DNA from: Clostridiales bacterium DTU074
GTDB lineage: Bacteria > Bacillota > Clostridia > Caldicoprobacterales > Caldicoprobacteraceae
Direction: 5' to 3'
Length of the DNA: 49,475 nucleotides
Assembly (NCBI GenBank): GCA_001513075.1
Contig: LFSE01000036.1
Span: forward strand, 1-49,475
Shown here: one piece after another, positions 1-9,484 of the stretch
Numbering within the stretch: the stretch's first letter is position 1
Layout of the letters: each line of letters starts with the position of its first letter
Program-made: the position numbers and the translations under genes
The notes under the pieces: model-generated
What the model saw: only the letters and a program-made list of their open reading frames with translations
Told to the model about the DNA's origin: nothing
Databases searched by the model: none

Positions 1-111
1 TGGATATCTATATCATACTTTCCTGTCAAAAAAAGTGTTGCATTTATTATTGCAATTTAGAATATTTGTTTCCGGGGCGGGAAATAAATATATCGGTATT
101 AAGGCAAACAA

Positions 112-141
112 TTGACAAAATAATTCCAGCACCGATATAAT
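112..141 (+). promoter_or_regulatory. SigA-type promoter of the small gene at 175
   Basis: A perfect -35 box TTGACA (112-117) and a perfect -10 box TATAAT (136-141) are separated by 18 bp. The expected start of transcription is near 148, about 27 nt before the ATG at 175. A Shine-Dalgarno-like GGGGAG (159-164) follows. Both boxes match consensus exactly, so this is one of the clearest promoters in the window. Confidence 0.8.
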
Positions 142-174
142 ATGATCAAGACTATCCCGGGGAGATGATGCATA

Positions 175-570
175 ATGAAGGATATCCTATATGAGAATTT
201 CCAAAGTATGGTGGCGGAATTATTGTCTCGCCATAAAAGCATACTGGATATAATGTCCAAACTTCAGGAGTCAAACGCAAGGGTTAATCGTTCGGTAGCC
301 AAAGCCGTTACCAGTTGTGGCTGCATACAAATCGATGCCAGTAAGCAGAATATCCCGGCAGACGCTTCAATCGAAGAGATCAAAGTATTCACCGATGATC
401 ACATAAGGGGAAAGCTTTGCGAGAAGTGTCGTGACATCATCGAAAAGGAACTTGGCAATCACATGTTCTATATAGCCAGCCTCGCCAATACACTGGATAT
501 AAGCCTCTATGATGTAATCGTCAAGGAAGAAAAGAGTTTATCTGCCCTTGGTAAATTTCACCTGAAATAG
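175..570 (+). CDS. Small conserved-looking protein of unknown function, CxC/CxxC with a MazG-like tail
   Basis: A 131-residue soluble protein that I do not recognise as a characterised family; my impression is that similar proteins occur beside radA in other clostridia, but that is memory only. The N-terminal half is predicted helical. Four cysteines form two pairs, C48-G-C50 and C82-E-K-C85, which could bind one zinc ion. After them comes E92-L-G-N-H-M-F-Y-I-A-S-L-A-N (92-105), which resembles the helix of MazG-type all-alpha NTP pyrophosphatases, except that the usual acidic residue after LG is Asn95. There is no signal peptide or membrane segment. The gene has its own consensus promoter, starts at ATG 175 after GGGGAG, and ends 4 bp from the convergent radA stop. 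The product is likely real; its function is open. Confidence 0.8.
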   Translation: MKDILYENFQSMVAELLSRHKSILDIMSKLQESNARVNRSVAKAVTSCGCIQIDASKQNIPADASIEEIKVFTDDHIRGKLCEKCRDIIEKELGNHMFYIASLANTLDISLYDVIVKEEKSLSALGKFHLK

Positions 571-574
571 CAAT

Positions 575-1939
575 TCAAATACCCAGAATAACCTCCAGTG
601 CCTGTGAAATATTGTCCACTCCAATAATATCCACTCCATGATGAGATGTAAGGCCTTTAATGTTGTCCCGGGGAACGATACACTGTTTAAATCCGAGCTT
701 TGAAGCTTCATGTATTCTTTTTTCAATATTGGCTATGCCCCTTACTTCTCCGGTAAGCCCCACTTCACCCATTACTACCAATTTGGGGTCGACGGGAATG
801 TTTCTAAAACTGGAAGCAACAGCTGTAATCACGGCTAAATCAGCAGCAGGCTCATCCACTCTAAGCCCGCCGACTATATTGACGTAGGCATCCTGATTGT
901 ACAGCTGCATTCCAACCCTCTTTTCCAGGACGGCCATAAGCATAACAACCCTGTTATAATCAACCCCGGTGGACATACGCCTGGCCATGCCGAAAGCCGT
1001 AGTGCTCACCAAAGCCTGTACCTCCACAAGAACCGGCCTGGTACCCTCCATGCTGCACAGCACCACCGAACCGGGCACACCATGGGTGCGCTCCGATATC
1101 AATAATTCCGAGGGATTCTGTATTTGTACCAGCCCTCTCTCCCTCATTTCAAAAATTCCAATTTCGTTAGTGGAACCGAATCGGTTCTTAACCCCACGCA
1201 AGATGCGATAGCTATGATGTTGATCCCCTTCAAAATACAGAACGGTATCCACCATGTGTTCCAATACCCTGGGGCCGGCAATAGCTCCCTCTTTAGTAAC
1301 ATGGCCCACTATGAAAGTAGTTATTCCCTGGCTTTTGGCCATTCTCAGGAACAGCCCGGTGGTCTCCCGGACCTGGGTTACGCTTCCGGGTGCCGAGGAC
1401 AGCTGGGGAGAATACACCGTCTGAATCGAATCAATAATCAAAAACAGGGGCCGGAGATCTTGAACATGGGAGATTATAGCGTCCACATTGGTCTCGGAGA
1501 CCAGGTACAGCTCCTCGGATAACACTCCCAGGCGATCAGCCCGCATCTTTATCTGGCTGACCGATTCTTCACCCGAAACGTATAATACCTTTCCGTATCG
1601 CCGCGAAAAGGCGTCGCACACCTGAAGAAGCAAAGTCGATTTGCCTATTCCCGGATCACCACCGATCAAAATGAGGGAGCCTTTGACAGCGCCGCCCCCC
1701 AACACCCGATCCAACTCGTCCATATCGGTAACGTACCTTTCATCCTGCGCAACAGAGATTCGCGAAAAGGATTCGGGCCGGGAATGGCTCACACCATCTA
1801 TTTGCAGACCTCCCCGTCCCTTTGTCTCAACTTCTTCAACAAAGGTATTCCATTCCCCGCAAGAAGGGCATTTGCCCATCCATTTGGGAGACTCATATCC
1901 GCATTCCTGGCATACAAAGGCCTTTCTTGTTCTGGCCAT
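575..1939 (-). CDS. radA: DNA repair protein RadA (Sms)
   Basis: RadA is a RecA-like ATPase that promotes branch migration of recombination intermediates in the cytoplasm. The 454-residue protein has the full family layout: a four-cysteine zinc finger (C10, C13, C24, C27), a RecA-type ATPase core with Walker A GGDPGIGKS (93-101), the RadA-specific KNRFG motif (251-255), and a Lon-protease-like C-terminal domain. Length is normal. The ATG at 1939 follows GGAG at 5 nt. It is the last gene of a likely MFS-propeller-radA unit (23 bp after the propeller gene). In Bacillus radA directly follows clpC and is followed by disA; here two genes intervene and disA is absent downstream. Confidence 0.97.
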   Translation of the reverse strand: MARTRKAFVCQECGYESPKWMGKCPSCGEWNTFVEEVETKGRGGLQIDGVSHSRPESFSRISVAQDERYVTDMDELDRVLGGGAVKGSLILIGGDPGIGKSTLLLQVCDAFSRRYGKVLYVSGEESVSQIKMRADRLGVLSEELYLVSETNVDAIISHVQDLRPLFLIIDSIQTVYSPQLSSAPGSVTQVRETTGLFLRMAKSQGITTFIVGHVTKEGAIAGPRVLEHMVDTVLYFEGDQHHSYRILRGVKNRFGSTNEIGIFEMRERGLVQIQNPSELLISERTHGVPGSVVLCSMEGTRPVLVEVQALVSTTAFGMARRMSTGVDYNRVVMLMAVLEKRVGMQLYNQDAYVNIVGGLRVDEPAADLAVITAVASSFRNIPVDPKLVVMGEVGLTGEVRGIANIEKRIHEASKLGFKQCIVPRDNIKGLTSHHGVDIIGVDNISQALEVILGI

Positions 1940-1962
1940 GCTTTCTCCATCCCTTCAACCAA

Positions 1963-3354
1963 CTACGGCTGTTCAACGATACTCACATATATGATATCTC
2001 CTACTTGATTCGGATTATCAGCATTACACCATACTACCGCATTATCCGTAACACACGCTTTGGACAGCATTCCCTTATGTCCCGGCCCGGTAAGCCTTGC
2101 GTAGCACTCACTTTCCCAGAAATACAGCATTATTGCATCATTCTGGGTATAAACGATAAACCTGTCTCCCACGCCAAACAGCCTTCCCACACCTTCAGCT
2201 ACTGCGATAATAGTCCTGCCATCATCCCTTGTCATCAAAAGCCTTGCCCGGGACGGATCCAAATTATCCAGCCAGGCTATGACTTCACCATTGGTTTGAG
2301 GATATATGGCAAATCCATTAGGATCTATAACTGCCGGCTGTACGGTCTCTTCTTCAGCCTGTTCAACCGGAGTCCGTTCATCCAGGCCGTGTTCAGCATC
2401 GTCACCTGTTTCCGGTTCGGAATCATGCCCCGCTCCGTTAATTGTACCGCTTGCTGTCCCCTCTCCTGAAGTTTCCTGTTCATCGCTCTCCCCCGCCGGT
2501 TCCGATTGCTGCCTCGCATTTTCGTTAACAAACAGGGCTTGGTTTAAGTCCAATTTTTTAATGATGCTGCGTTCGGGATACTGGGGATGAGGATATACCC
2601 ATACCAGCACATTGTTGTATAAAGCCGGAGGACAAGTACCATAGGTTGGATTGTTAAAGCTTTCCAGACTAACAGGCTCGCCGGATTTAAAATTATACAG
2701 GTATAAGCGGTCTTCCTCCTCATTCTTTTGTTCCACCCATACAAGATTATCCCCATATAAAACCAGCTGAGGCTTGTTAAGATCACATCGTTTGATCTGA
2801 TAACTCTCGCCGGTTCTTCTATCGAGTGCATAGATATAATTGGTACCGCTCTGATTGGTATCCAGCCATACGATCCAATTCTGGTTGAATCTGCCCTCGT
2901 AGATCTCTCCGAACTTAATCCCGGTTTCACAGATTGTCTTTTCTTCCCCGGTGTCCAGGTTGTAAATAAACAGCTTTGTAAACACGGGTTCATCAATGGA
3001 CGGCGTGTTACCCGCCGAATATAAAACTTCCCTTCCGTATACCACCGGCTCGTTTATCCGCTGCATGGACGGCTGCAGTTCTATTTCTCCACCCGACAAA
3101 TCGATCACAACAGGCTCCTTGGGCTGCTGCTCCGGTTCCTCTTCTTCCTCAGCCGGTGTCAAGGGTAACTCGGAGGGTATCTCATCCGCTTCGCCCTCAA
3201 GATCGCCTTGGGGTTCAATTCTGCGGGACATAAAATTCGGCAGAGACAGTCCAACAACAATAAGGACCAGGCACAGGCATCCAACTAATACAGAAATAAG
3301 CCTGAGTTTGTTGGCAAAATTTTTAAGCTTCAGAAAAGCATCCCTTAATAGCAT
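1963..3354 (-). CDS. Membrane-anchored beta-propeller-like protein of unknown function
   Basis: 463 residues. A short basic cytoplasmic start is followed by one hydrophobic segment (about 18-38), then an acidic proline/glutamate-rich linker (about 48-82). The rest shows recurring strand patterns such as YNLDTGEEK, IYALDRRTGES, LYLYNFKSGE and VIAWLDN, typical of TolB/WD40-like propellers, so most of the protein probably folds outside the membrane. A low-complexity insert rich in Glu, Gly, Ser and Thr (about 275-345) interrupts the propeller. Start ATG at 3354 with AAGGAG 8 nt upstream. It begins 13 bp after the MFS gene and ends 23 bp before radA. Binding partner and role cannot be read from the sequence. 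Confidence 0.85.
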   Translation of the reverse strand: MLLRDAFLKLKNFANKLRLISVLVGCLCLVLIVVGLSLPNFMSRRIEPQGDLEGEADEIPSELPLTPAEEEEEPEQQPKEPVVIDLSGGEIELQPSMQRINEPVVYGREVLYSAGNTPSIDEPVFTKLFIYNLDTGEEKTICETGIKFGEIYEGRFNQNWIVWLDTNQSGTNYIYALDRRTGESYQIKRCDLNKPQLVLYGDNLVWVEQKNEEEDRLYLYNFKSGEPVSLESFNNPTYGTCPPALYNNVLVWVYPHPQYPERSIIKKLDLNQALFVNENARQQSEPAGESDEQETSGEGTASGTINGAGHDSEPETGDDAEHGLDERTPVEQAEEETVQPAVIDPNGFAIYPQTNGEVIAWLDNLDPSRARLLMTRDDGRTIIAVAEGVGRLFGVGDRFIVYTQNDAIMLYFWESECYARLTGPGHKGMLSKACVTDNAVVWCNADNPNQVGDIIYVSIVEQP

Positions 3355-3367
3355 AATTGACTCCTTC

Positions 3368-4603
3368 TTAATTATTTATACATTTGCAGATTTCCATTTT
3401 TCCATTATCCACATTCCCATATTTAGATGTTCTTCCGATATTTACGGATAGCAAAAACAATACGGAAATCACAAGGCTGATACAAAAACCTATCCAATAC
3501 ATATTCTTCAGGCCATAATTATCAATCACCCAGCCTCCTCCGTAGCTTCCTACAATGCCGCTTAAACCAAAATACATGGAAGTGGCAAAGGTCTGAGCTG
3601 TGGCTTTTAATTCCTCGGGTGCCAGTTCGTCAATATAATATACAGAACCGTTTACAAAAAGCGCAAATGAAGGCCCCTGCAGCAGCTGTACCAGAAACAC
3701 ATGAATCGGTTGAGATGCAATAAGATATAAAACCTGGCGCAGAATATAAAATATGCTGGAAAACAATATCACGTTGACCGGCTTATAGCGCCTAAACAAC
3801 ACCCGGGAGTACAAGAAAGCAGGAATCTCACTTATTGCCATCACTGCGTTAATAAGCCCCAGATCACCATCGGTGCCCCCCACTGATTTCATCAGGTTCG
3901 GCAGAAAAATAAAGGCACTCCTGTGGGGAATGGCAAGTATTACTGCAAAAATTAAATAATATACGTATTGATGATTTTTGAACAACCTGCCAATATAAAG
4001 GCGCCTTGCACCCCCGTCTGGCACCAAGCTGTCAGCCTTAATCCCGGTGCATGCAAAAGCAGCCAAACAGCCCATTATTAAGAAAAACGGAAACAACACA
4101 TTGGCAGTCGAAAATTTATTGATCAATCTTCCGCATATGTACACGATAATGCTATAACCTGCTGAACCCCACAATCGGATGCTGCCATAAGATATATTCC
4201 CTTCAGCTTTTATTCCTCGAACAACCCAACTATCCAACAGAGGCGAAAGGGGAGATTCAAAAAAGGTAACCAAAGCCAGTATTAAACCGACAAACACAGT
4301 CAAAGAGATGTACGGAACAGCTTGTACCAATATTATTGCAACCAGCAGATTAAATATAAATACCTTTTTAACGGATCGTATTCTATCGCTTACCATACCC
4401 CAAAAGGGTTGGGCAAATACAACGATCAGGGAATTGATTGCCATTATGGTTCCTATGACAGTATTGCTAAAGCCTCTCTCCTGCAGAATAACCACGACAA
4501 AGGGATAATAGGCAGCAAAAGCTCCCCAGAATATAAATTCAAGAAAGGAAAAATGCAACTGCCGCTTATTCATATTGTGTATTCTTACCGCCAGCTTTTT
4601 CAT
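3368..4603 (-). CDS. MFS transporter (MFS_1-like / LacY-type fold)
   Basis: A polytopic membrane protein of about 411 residues with around 12 hydrophobic segments and the loop motif GMVSDRIRSVKK between the second and third helices, typical of the major facilitator superfamily. The start FSFLEFIFWGAFAAYYPF and the overall pattern resemble the MFS_1-like group (nucleoside or 3-phenylpropionate transporter-like); the substrate cannot be assigned. Three starts are possible: ATG 4627 (no Shine-Dalgarno), ATG 4603 (GGGG 6 nt upstream, chosen) and ATG 4573. It heads the MFS-propeller-radA unit. Its promoter overlaps a perfect 21-bp palindrome at 4704-4724, so a dedicated repressor is likely. Confidence 0.88.
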   Translation of the reverse strand: MKKLAVRIHNMNKRQLHFSFLEFIFWGAFAAYYPFVVVILQERGFSNTVIGTIMAINSLIVVFAQPFWGMVSDRIRSVKKVFIFNLLVAIILVQAVPYISLTVFVGLILALVTFFESPLSPLLDSWVVRGIKAEGNISYGSIRLWGSAGYSIIVYICGRLINKFSTANVLFPFFLIMGCLAAFACTGIKADSLVPDGGARRLYIGRLFKNHQYVYYLIFAVILAIPHRSAFIFLPNLMKSVGGTDGDLGLINAVMAISEIPAFLYSRVLFRRYKPVNVILFSSIFYILRQVLYLIASQPIHVFLVQLLQGPSFALFVNGSVYYIDELAPEELKATAQTFATSMYFGLSGIVGSYGGGWVIDNYGLKNMYWIGFCISLVISVLFLLSVNIGRTSKYGNVDNGKMEICKCINN

Positions 4604-4695
4604 AAAAAACCCCGTTTCATGAAACATATGCCGGTGAAGTGAATCAAATATACGGTAATCCGTGCAACAACATTAAACAAATCCGCATATGAATA

Positions 4696-4724
4696 ATTAT
4701 AACATTGATTTTTGAAAAATCAAT
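4696..4724 (-). promoter_or_regulatory. MFS-gene promoter overlapped by a 21-bp palindromic operator
   Basis: On the minus strand TTGATT (4723-4718) and TATAAT (4701-4696) are spaced by 16 bp, giving a good SigA promoter about 85 nt before the MFS start. A perfect inverted repeat covers 4704-4724: left arm attgattttt (4704-4713), centre g (4714), right arm aaaaatcaat (4715-4724). It covers the whole -35 box and most of the spacer, where a bound dimeric repressor would block RNA polymerase. Confidence 0.6.
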
Positions 4725-4739
4725 ATTGGCCGTTGCCGC

Positions 4740-4776
4740 CAAAAATATTTAGGGCCGGGTTATTCAAACCCGGCCT
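4740..4776 (-). terminator. Intrinsic terminator of the ctsR-clpC operon
   Basis: Six bases past the clpC stop codon, ggccgggtt (4753-4761) and aacccggcc (4767-4775) form a 9-bp GC-rich stem with a 5-nt loop. On the minus strand it is followed by the T-rich run TAAATATTTTT (4751-4740). It separates clpC from the MFS-radA unit. Confidence 0.85.
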
Positions 4777-4781
4777 AAAAG

Positions 4782-7241
4782 CTACTTTGCAGAGCCTTCT
4801 CCCACCGTTACCTGCTTTCTGAATACCAGTTTGCCATCCTCCGCATCCACAATTACCCGATCACCCATTTTAATGCGCCCGGCGAGAATTTCTTCGGACA
4901 GATTGTCTTCAAGGGTCTTTTGTATAACCCTCCTTAAGGGTCTGGCACCGTATACCGGATCAAAGCCCTGTTTAATCATCAAAGCCTTTGCCGCATCGGT
5001 GACCTCAAGATAGATGTCCTTTTCCTTCAAGCGCTGGGCCACATTGTTGAGCATCAGCGTAGCAATCTGGTTAAGATGAACCTCTTCCAGGGCATGGAAT
5101 ACAATAATCTCATCCAGACGGTTCAAAAATTCCGGCCGAAATACCCTGCGCAGCTCCTCCATTATATTTTCCTTCATCTTCTCATATTCACCTGCGGCCA
5201 TATCTTCTGCCACAGTAAAACCAAGGGTCTTCTGCTTTCTGATGGTATGAGCTCCCACATTGGATGTCATCACTATAACCGTATTCTTAAAATCAACCGT
5301 CCTGCCCTTACCATCGGTAAGCCTGCCGTCTTCAAGGATTTGAAGCAATATATTGAAAACATCCGTATGAGCCTTTTCAATTTCATCAAGCAGAATTACG
5401 GAGTAAGGCCTTCTTCTTACCCTCTCGGTCAGCTGACCGCCTTCCTCATAGCCCACATATCCCGGAGGCGCCCCGATAAGTCTGGAAACAGTATGCCTCT
5501 CGGAATATTCGGACATATCGATGCGAATCATGGCATCTTCATCACCAAAAAGAGCCTCAGCCAATGCTCTGCAAAGCTCGGTCTTGCCCACACCGGTCGG
5601 TCCCAGGAACATAAAGGAGCCTATGGGACGTTTGGGGTCCTTCAGTCCGGCCCTGGCCCTTCTTATTGAGCTGGATACGGCACGCACGGCCTCATCCTGT
5701 CCGATTACCCTCCCATGCAGGATCTCCTCCATCTTAAGCAGCCTTTCGGATTCTTCCTGCTCCAGCTTTCTAACAGGTATACCGGTCCAACTGGATACAA
5801 TATGAGCAATATGTTCCTCGGTAACACAGCCTTTGTTGGTGGTGTTTTCGGTTTTCCACCGTTCCTTTTCCCGTTCAATCTGATCCCGGATGCTCTGTTC
5901 CTGATCGCGGATTTTGGCTGCCTTTTCGAAATTTTGGTTCATTACAGCTTCTTCCTTCTCCTTCTTCAAGGTCTCCAGCTTTTCCTCCAGCTCCTTTAAA
6001 TCCGGCGGAGGCGTAAATGCCTGCAGCCGTACCCTGGAAGCTGCCTCGTCAATCAGATCTATAGCTTTATCGGGAAGATATCTGTCACTTATATATCGGG
6101 CTGACAACTCCACCGCGCTTCTTATCGCTTCATCGGTAATTCTCACCTTATGGTGGGCTTCATATTTATCCCTGAGCCCAAACAATATCTGAACGGCTTC
6201 TTCCTTTGAAGGTTCTCCCACCATCACAGGCTGGAAACGCCGCTCCAGAGCCGGATCCTTTTCGACATGCTTCCTGTACTCATCCAGAGTGGTAGCGCCA
6301 ATTGTCTGAATCTCACCGCGGGAAAGAGCGGGTTTTAAAATATTAGATGCGTCAATAGCACCTTCGGCAGCTCCTGCGCCTATGATGGTATGCATCTCAT
6401 CGATGAAAAGTATAATATTGTTGGCCTTTCTTATTTCTTCCATTACGGTTTTCAGCCGTTCTTCAAATTCGCCCCTGTATTTAGTTCCGGCCACCATAGC
6501 CGATAAATCCAGGGTAACTACCCTCTTATCCCGCAAAAGTTCCGGAATGTTTCCCTCAACAATCCTTTGGGCCAAACCTTCGACAATTGCGGTCTTTCCT
6601 ACCCCGGGTTCGCCTATTAGTACCGGATTGTTTTTGGTCCTTCTTGCCAGTATCTGAAGCACCCGTTCTATCTCCCTTTCCCTTCCTACCACCGGATCCA
6701 GATTGCCTTCCCGGGCCATCTCGGTAAGATCCCGACCAAACTGATCCAGCGTGGGTGTATCACTTTTTCTTCGTTTAACAGTTTCCCGGGGCTCACCGCC
6801 TTCCTCTTTGAGAACGTTAATCAGCTGTTCTCTAACATCCTGAAGATCTATGTCCAGATCCTTTAGAATCCGCGCAGCTACTCCTTCTCCTTCTCTGATA
6901 AGCGCCAGTAACAGATGTTCGGTTCCAATATAATTATGCCCCAGGTTTCGGGCCTCATAAAAGCTGAGTTCCATAATTCGTTTGGTACGGGGTGTATATC
7001 CAAAACCTTCACTGAAATTATAATTCCCCCGCCCGACTAAAGCTTCTACCTGACTTCTTATCTTTGATACATCAGCCCCCAGCTGTCTCAACACCTGGGA
7101 AGCTACACCTTCCTCTTCGCGTACAAGGCCCAGCAACAGGTGCTCGGTGCCCACATAGTTATGCCCCAAATTTCTCGCTTCTTCCTGGGCGAATACCAGT
7201 GCCCGCTGAGCCCTCTCGGTAAATCTTCCAAAAAACGCCAT
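4782..7241 (-). CDS. clpC: ATP-dependent Clp protease ATPase subunit ClpC
   Basis: AAA+ unfoldase that feeds substrates, including arginine-phosphorylated proteins, into ClpP. The 819-residue product has two N-terminal Clp repeats (1-145), a first AAA domain with Walker A GEPGVGKT (210-217), a UVR-type coiled-coil middle domain (about 415-460, the McsB/MecA contact region) and a second AAA domain with Walker A GPTGVGKT (547-554). The ATG at 7241 is chosen over the in-frame one 15 bp upstream because GGAGG lies 9 nt before it and [12 protein letters not shown] is the usual ClpC start. It is the last gene of the ctsR operon, but a 147-bp gap after mcsB leaves room for a second promoter. It ends at a strong terminator. 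Confidence 0.98.
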   Translation of the reverse strand: MAFFGRFTERAQRALVFAQEEARNLGHNYVGTEHLLLGLVREEEGVASQVLRQLGADVSKIRSQVEALVGRGNYNFSEGFGYTPRTKRIMELSFYEARNLGHNYIGTEHLLLALIREGEGVAARILKDLDIDLQDVREQLINVLKEEGGEPRETVKRRKSDTPTLDQFGRDLTEMAREGNLDPVVGREREIERVLQILARRTKNNPVLIGEPGVGKTAIVEGLAQRIVEGNIPELLRDKRVVTLDLSAMVAGTKYRGEFEERLKTVMEEIRKANNIILFIDEMHTIIGAGAAEGAIDASNILKPALSRGEIQTIGATTLDEYRKHVEKDPALERRFQPVMVGEPSKEEAVQILFGLRDKYEAHHKVRITDEAIRSAVELSARYISDRYLPDKAIDLIDEAASRVRLQAFTPPPDLKELEEKLETLKKEKEEAVMNQNFEKAAKIRDQEQSIRDQIEREKERWKTENTTNKGCVTEEHIAHIVSSWTGIPVRKLEQEESERLLKMEEILHGRVIGQDEAVRAVSSSIRRARAGLKDPKRPIGSFMFLGPTGVGKTELCRALAEALFGDEDAMIRIDMSEYSERHTVSRLIGAPPGYVGYEEGGQLTERVRRRPYSVILLDEIEKAHTDVFNILLQILEDGRLTDGKGRTVDFKNTVIVMTSNVGAHTIRKQKTLGFTVAEDMAAGEYEKMKENIMEELRRVFRPEFLNRLDEIIVFHALEEVHLNQIATLMLNNVAQRLKEKDIYLEVTDAAKALMIKQGFDPVYGARPLRRVIQKTLEDNLSEEILAGRIKMGDRVIVDAEDGKLVFRKQVTVGEGSAK

Positions 7242-7388
7242 TTCATTACCCTCCATTTCCTTTGCATAATAAATCCTTATTGAATCACAGCCTAACTACA
7301 TGTTCACGTAAAGTCCGGATAAACCCGATGATCCATATGGCATAGGCTTTTGGATTAAGCTTTATGTGCTCGTATTATTATATGCAAA

Positions 7389-8420
7389 TTAGTATTTAAC
7401 AATCTTTCTTAATTCATTTCTAACCCTTTGAGCCCTGATTGAATCCAGATCTTCATCCAGTTTACCGATATAAGCCTGCAAATGTGCCGGCTGACATTTA
7501 ACCATCAATTCATTGAGCGTGGTACTGCTTATTCCCTCTATAATACCCACATCGGTCCCCAAACGAACCTGCGACAGCAAAGACATAAATTCCTGCAAAT
7601 TAAGCTTCCTTGCATGGGTCAATATTCCCAATGCACGCCATATGCGATCCTCAAATTGCAGCCTGTTGGATTGGAGCAAGGCTTCCCTGGCCCTTTTCTC
7701 ATTCTCCATTATCTGGCGGACCGCAACATTGATATTGCTGATAATCTCCTCTTCCGACGGGCCGAGGGTAATCTGGTTGGATATCTGATATATATCTCCG
7801 GTTGCTTCACTTCCCTCTCCATAAAGTCCACGAGCCGTCAAGCCGATCTTGGATATGGTTTGCAAAACAGTATTGATATAATTGGTGGCCACCAAGCCGG
7901 GCAGATGCATCATCACCGATGCCCGCATGCCCGTACCCACATTTGTCGGACAGCTTGTTATATAGCCCAACTGTTCATCATAGGAATATTCAACACTTTC
8001 TTCAATCACATCATCCACCTTGCTTATCAGTTCCCATGCCTTTTCAAGCTGAAAGCCGGGGAAGATGGATTGCATGCGAATATGATCTTCCTCATTAACC
8101 ATGATACTGATCTGTTGATTTTTATTAATTAGTACAGCCGCTACATCCGAACGTTCCAACAAATCCCGGCTAATCAGATGCTTTTCAACCAGCACATGCT
8201 TCTCGATATCGTTTAAGTTTTTTAAAGCAATGTAATCAAAGTCACGACTTAGTATGGAATTGCTGTTCAAAATGCTGTTTTTCACCATAGCGGCAACCCG
8301 CTGGCAGACATCCCTTCCTGCCATGGGGGTAAAAGGTAACTCCGCAATGTTTCTAGCAATTCTCACCCGGCTGCTTATAATCATTCCACCACACGGCCCG
8401 TTTTCATTGATCCAGCTCAT
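7389..8420 (-). CDS. mcsB: Protein arginine kinase McsB
   Basis: McsB phosphorylates arginine side chains, marking damaged proteins for ClpC-ClpP and inactivating CtsR. The 343-residue protein has the phosphagen-kinase catalytic fold: SSRVRIARN near the start (about 17-25), SCPTNVGTGMRAS, and the loop GEGSEATGDIYQISNQ. The ATG at 8420 (MSWINENGPCGG) is preferred over the GTG at 8429, because AAGGGGGTG lies 6 nt upstream and the GTG is part of that site. It starts 13 bp after mcsA and needs McsA as activator. Length and motifs are normal. Confidence 0.97.
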   Translation of the reverse strand: MSWINENGPCGGMIISSRVRIARNIAELPFTPMAGRDVCQRVAAMVKNSILNSNSILSRDFDYIALKNLNDIEKHVLVEKHLISRDLLERSDVAAVLINKNQQISIMVNEEDHIRMQSIFPGFQLEKAWELISKVDDVIEESVEYSYDEQLGYITSCPTNVGTGMRASVMMHLPGLVATNYINTVLQTISKIGLTARGLYGEGSEATGDIYQISNQITLGPSEEEIISNINVAVRQIMENEKRAREALLQSNRLQFEDRIWRALGILTHARKLNLQEFMSLLSQVRLGTDVGIIEGISSTTLNELMVKCQPAHLQAYIGKLDEDLDSIRAQRVRNELRKIVKY

Positions 8421-8433
8421 ATCGTACACCCCC

Positions 8434-8940
8434 TTACTGCTGGCCCGTCAGCTTCTCAAGTTCCCTTATCCGATCTCTTAACCTGGCTGCTTCTTCAAAG
8501 TTTTCCACCTCAACTGCCTTCTGCAATTTAGACTTTAGCTGTTGAATCTGACGCGCTATCCTCAGCTCGACTCCGGCCCTTTTGGGAACCTTACCGTTAT
8601 GCTTTGTACCGCCATGTATTCTTCTTAATAAGGGTATAAGTTCGCTGGAAAAATATTTGTAACACTCCTGGCAGCCCAGCCTTCCAATCTTCCTGAACTG
8701 CTCAAAACCCATCCCGCATCCCTTACACTGGCGTACGCCTTCCTTTTGAACAGCTATTGATGGGTCGTCCATATCCATAAACCCTGCCAGCAAATCGTTT
8801 ATCGAGAAGGGGATGGATATATTAATCTGGCCCTTCTTGTGCGCACATTCCTCACAAAGATAAAACTCTGTCTTGTTGTTATTCACAATCTTGGTCAGAT
8901 GGACAGTTGCCGGTTGCTTTTTGCATTCCTGACACAACAT
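8434..8940 (-). CDS. mcsA: McsA, activator of the McsB arginine kinase
   Basis: 168 residues with two four-cysteine zinc sites (C3, C6, C29, C32 and C72, C75, C90, C93) and a C-terminal UVR motif (about 133-165) that can contact ClpC. McsA binds and activates McsB, and helps relieve CtsR repression under heat or oxidative stress. It lies 56 bp after ctsR and 13 bp before mcsB. ATG start; all eight cysteines of the family are present. Confidence 0.96.
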   Translation of the reverse strand: MLCQECKKQPATVHLTKIVNNNKTEFYLCEECAHKKGQINISIPFSINDLLAGFMDMDDPSIAVQKEGVRQCKGCGMGFEQFRKIGRLGCQECYKYFSSELIPLLRRIHGGTKHNGKVPKRAGVELRIARQIQQLKSKLQKAVEVENFEEAARLRDRIRELEKLTGQQ

Positions 8941-8996
8941 TGATACTCACTCCTCTTTTATTAAATGTGAGCTCCTAACGCCCGACACACAGCTGT

Positions 8997-9464
8997 TCAA
9001 CTACGCATGGTAAGAATGGCCATCAGCATGGACTTCATCAGATTTGCCCGAATGCTGTCCTTTATGTTTGCAGGAAGAGCGGTCATCGCTTTATCCTGGA
9101 TAGCCGATTTCATAATGACCGATTCCCGCCTGTCAATAATCCCCTTATCCAGCATATGCTGGATGATGTCTTCCGCGGCCTGCTGGGATATCCGACTGCC
9201 TATTCTCTCTCTCAGCAGATACATCAGATAGTCATCCTCATCTATATCCAGCCGGATAATGCGAATATAGCCACCGCCACCCCTCCGGCTCTCTATATAA
9301 TAGCCTCTGTCAATTGAGAACCTGGTAGCCAGAACATAATTTATCTGTGATGGAGCGCATTCGAAATAATCCGCCAGTTCATTTCTCTGAAGCTCCAACT
9401 GTCCATCGCTTTCATTTAACAATGATTTGATAAAATCTTCTATAATATCGCTCAATCTGGCCAT
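8997..9464 (-). CDS. ctsR: Class III heat-shock repressor CtsR
   Basis: 155-residue winged-helix repressor of the clp genes. The N-terminal DNA-binding region (1-70) ends in the glycine-rich wing RRGGGGYIRI, whose arginine is the known thermosensor/McsB target region in this family; the C-terminal half is the dimerisation domain. Start ATG 9464 with AGAGGTGG just upstream. It is the first gene of ctsR-mcsA-mcsB-clpC and is expected to repress its own operon through the operator at 9485-9501. Confidence 0.97.
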   Translation of the reverse strand: MARLSDIIEDFIKSLLNESDGQLELQRNELADYFECAPSQINYVLATRFSIDRGYYIESRRGGGGYIRIIRLDIDEDDYLMYLLRERIGSRISQQAAEDIIQHMLDKGIIDRRESVIMKSAIQDKAMTALPANIKDSIRANLMKSMLMAILTMRS

Positions 9465-9484
9465 AGCGTACCACCTCTTTTGTT

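Noticed and set aside
1-29. Possible minus-strand promoter at the left edge (TTGACA at 29-24)
   Set aside because: At the right spacing the -10 reads TATCCA, a poor match, and the gene it would serve lies outside the window.
1124-1522. Long plus-strand frames opposite radA, clpC, lacZ and other minus-strand genes
   Set aside because: They are antisense shadows of well-supported genes and have no ribosome sites or family features.
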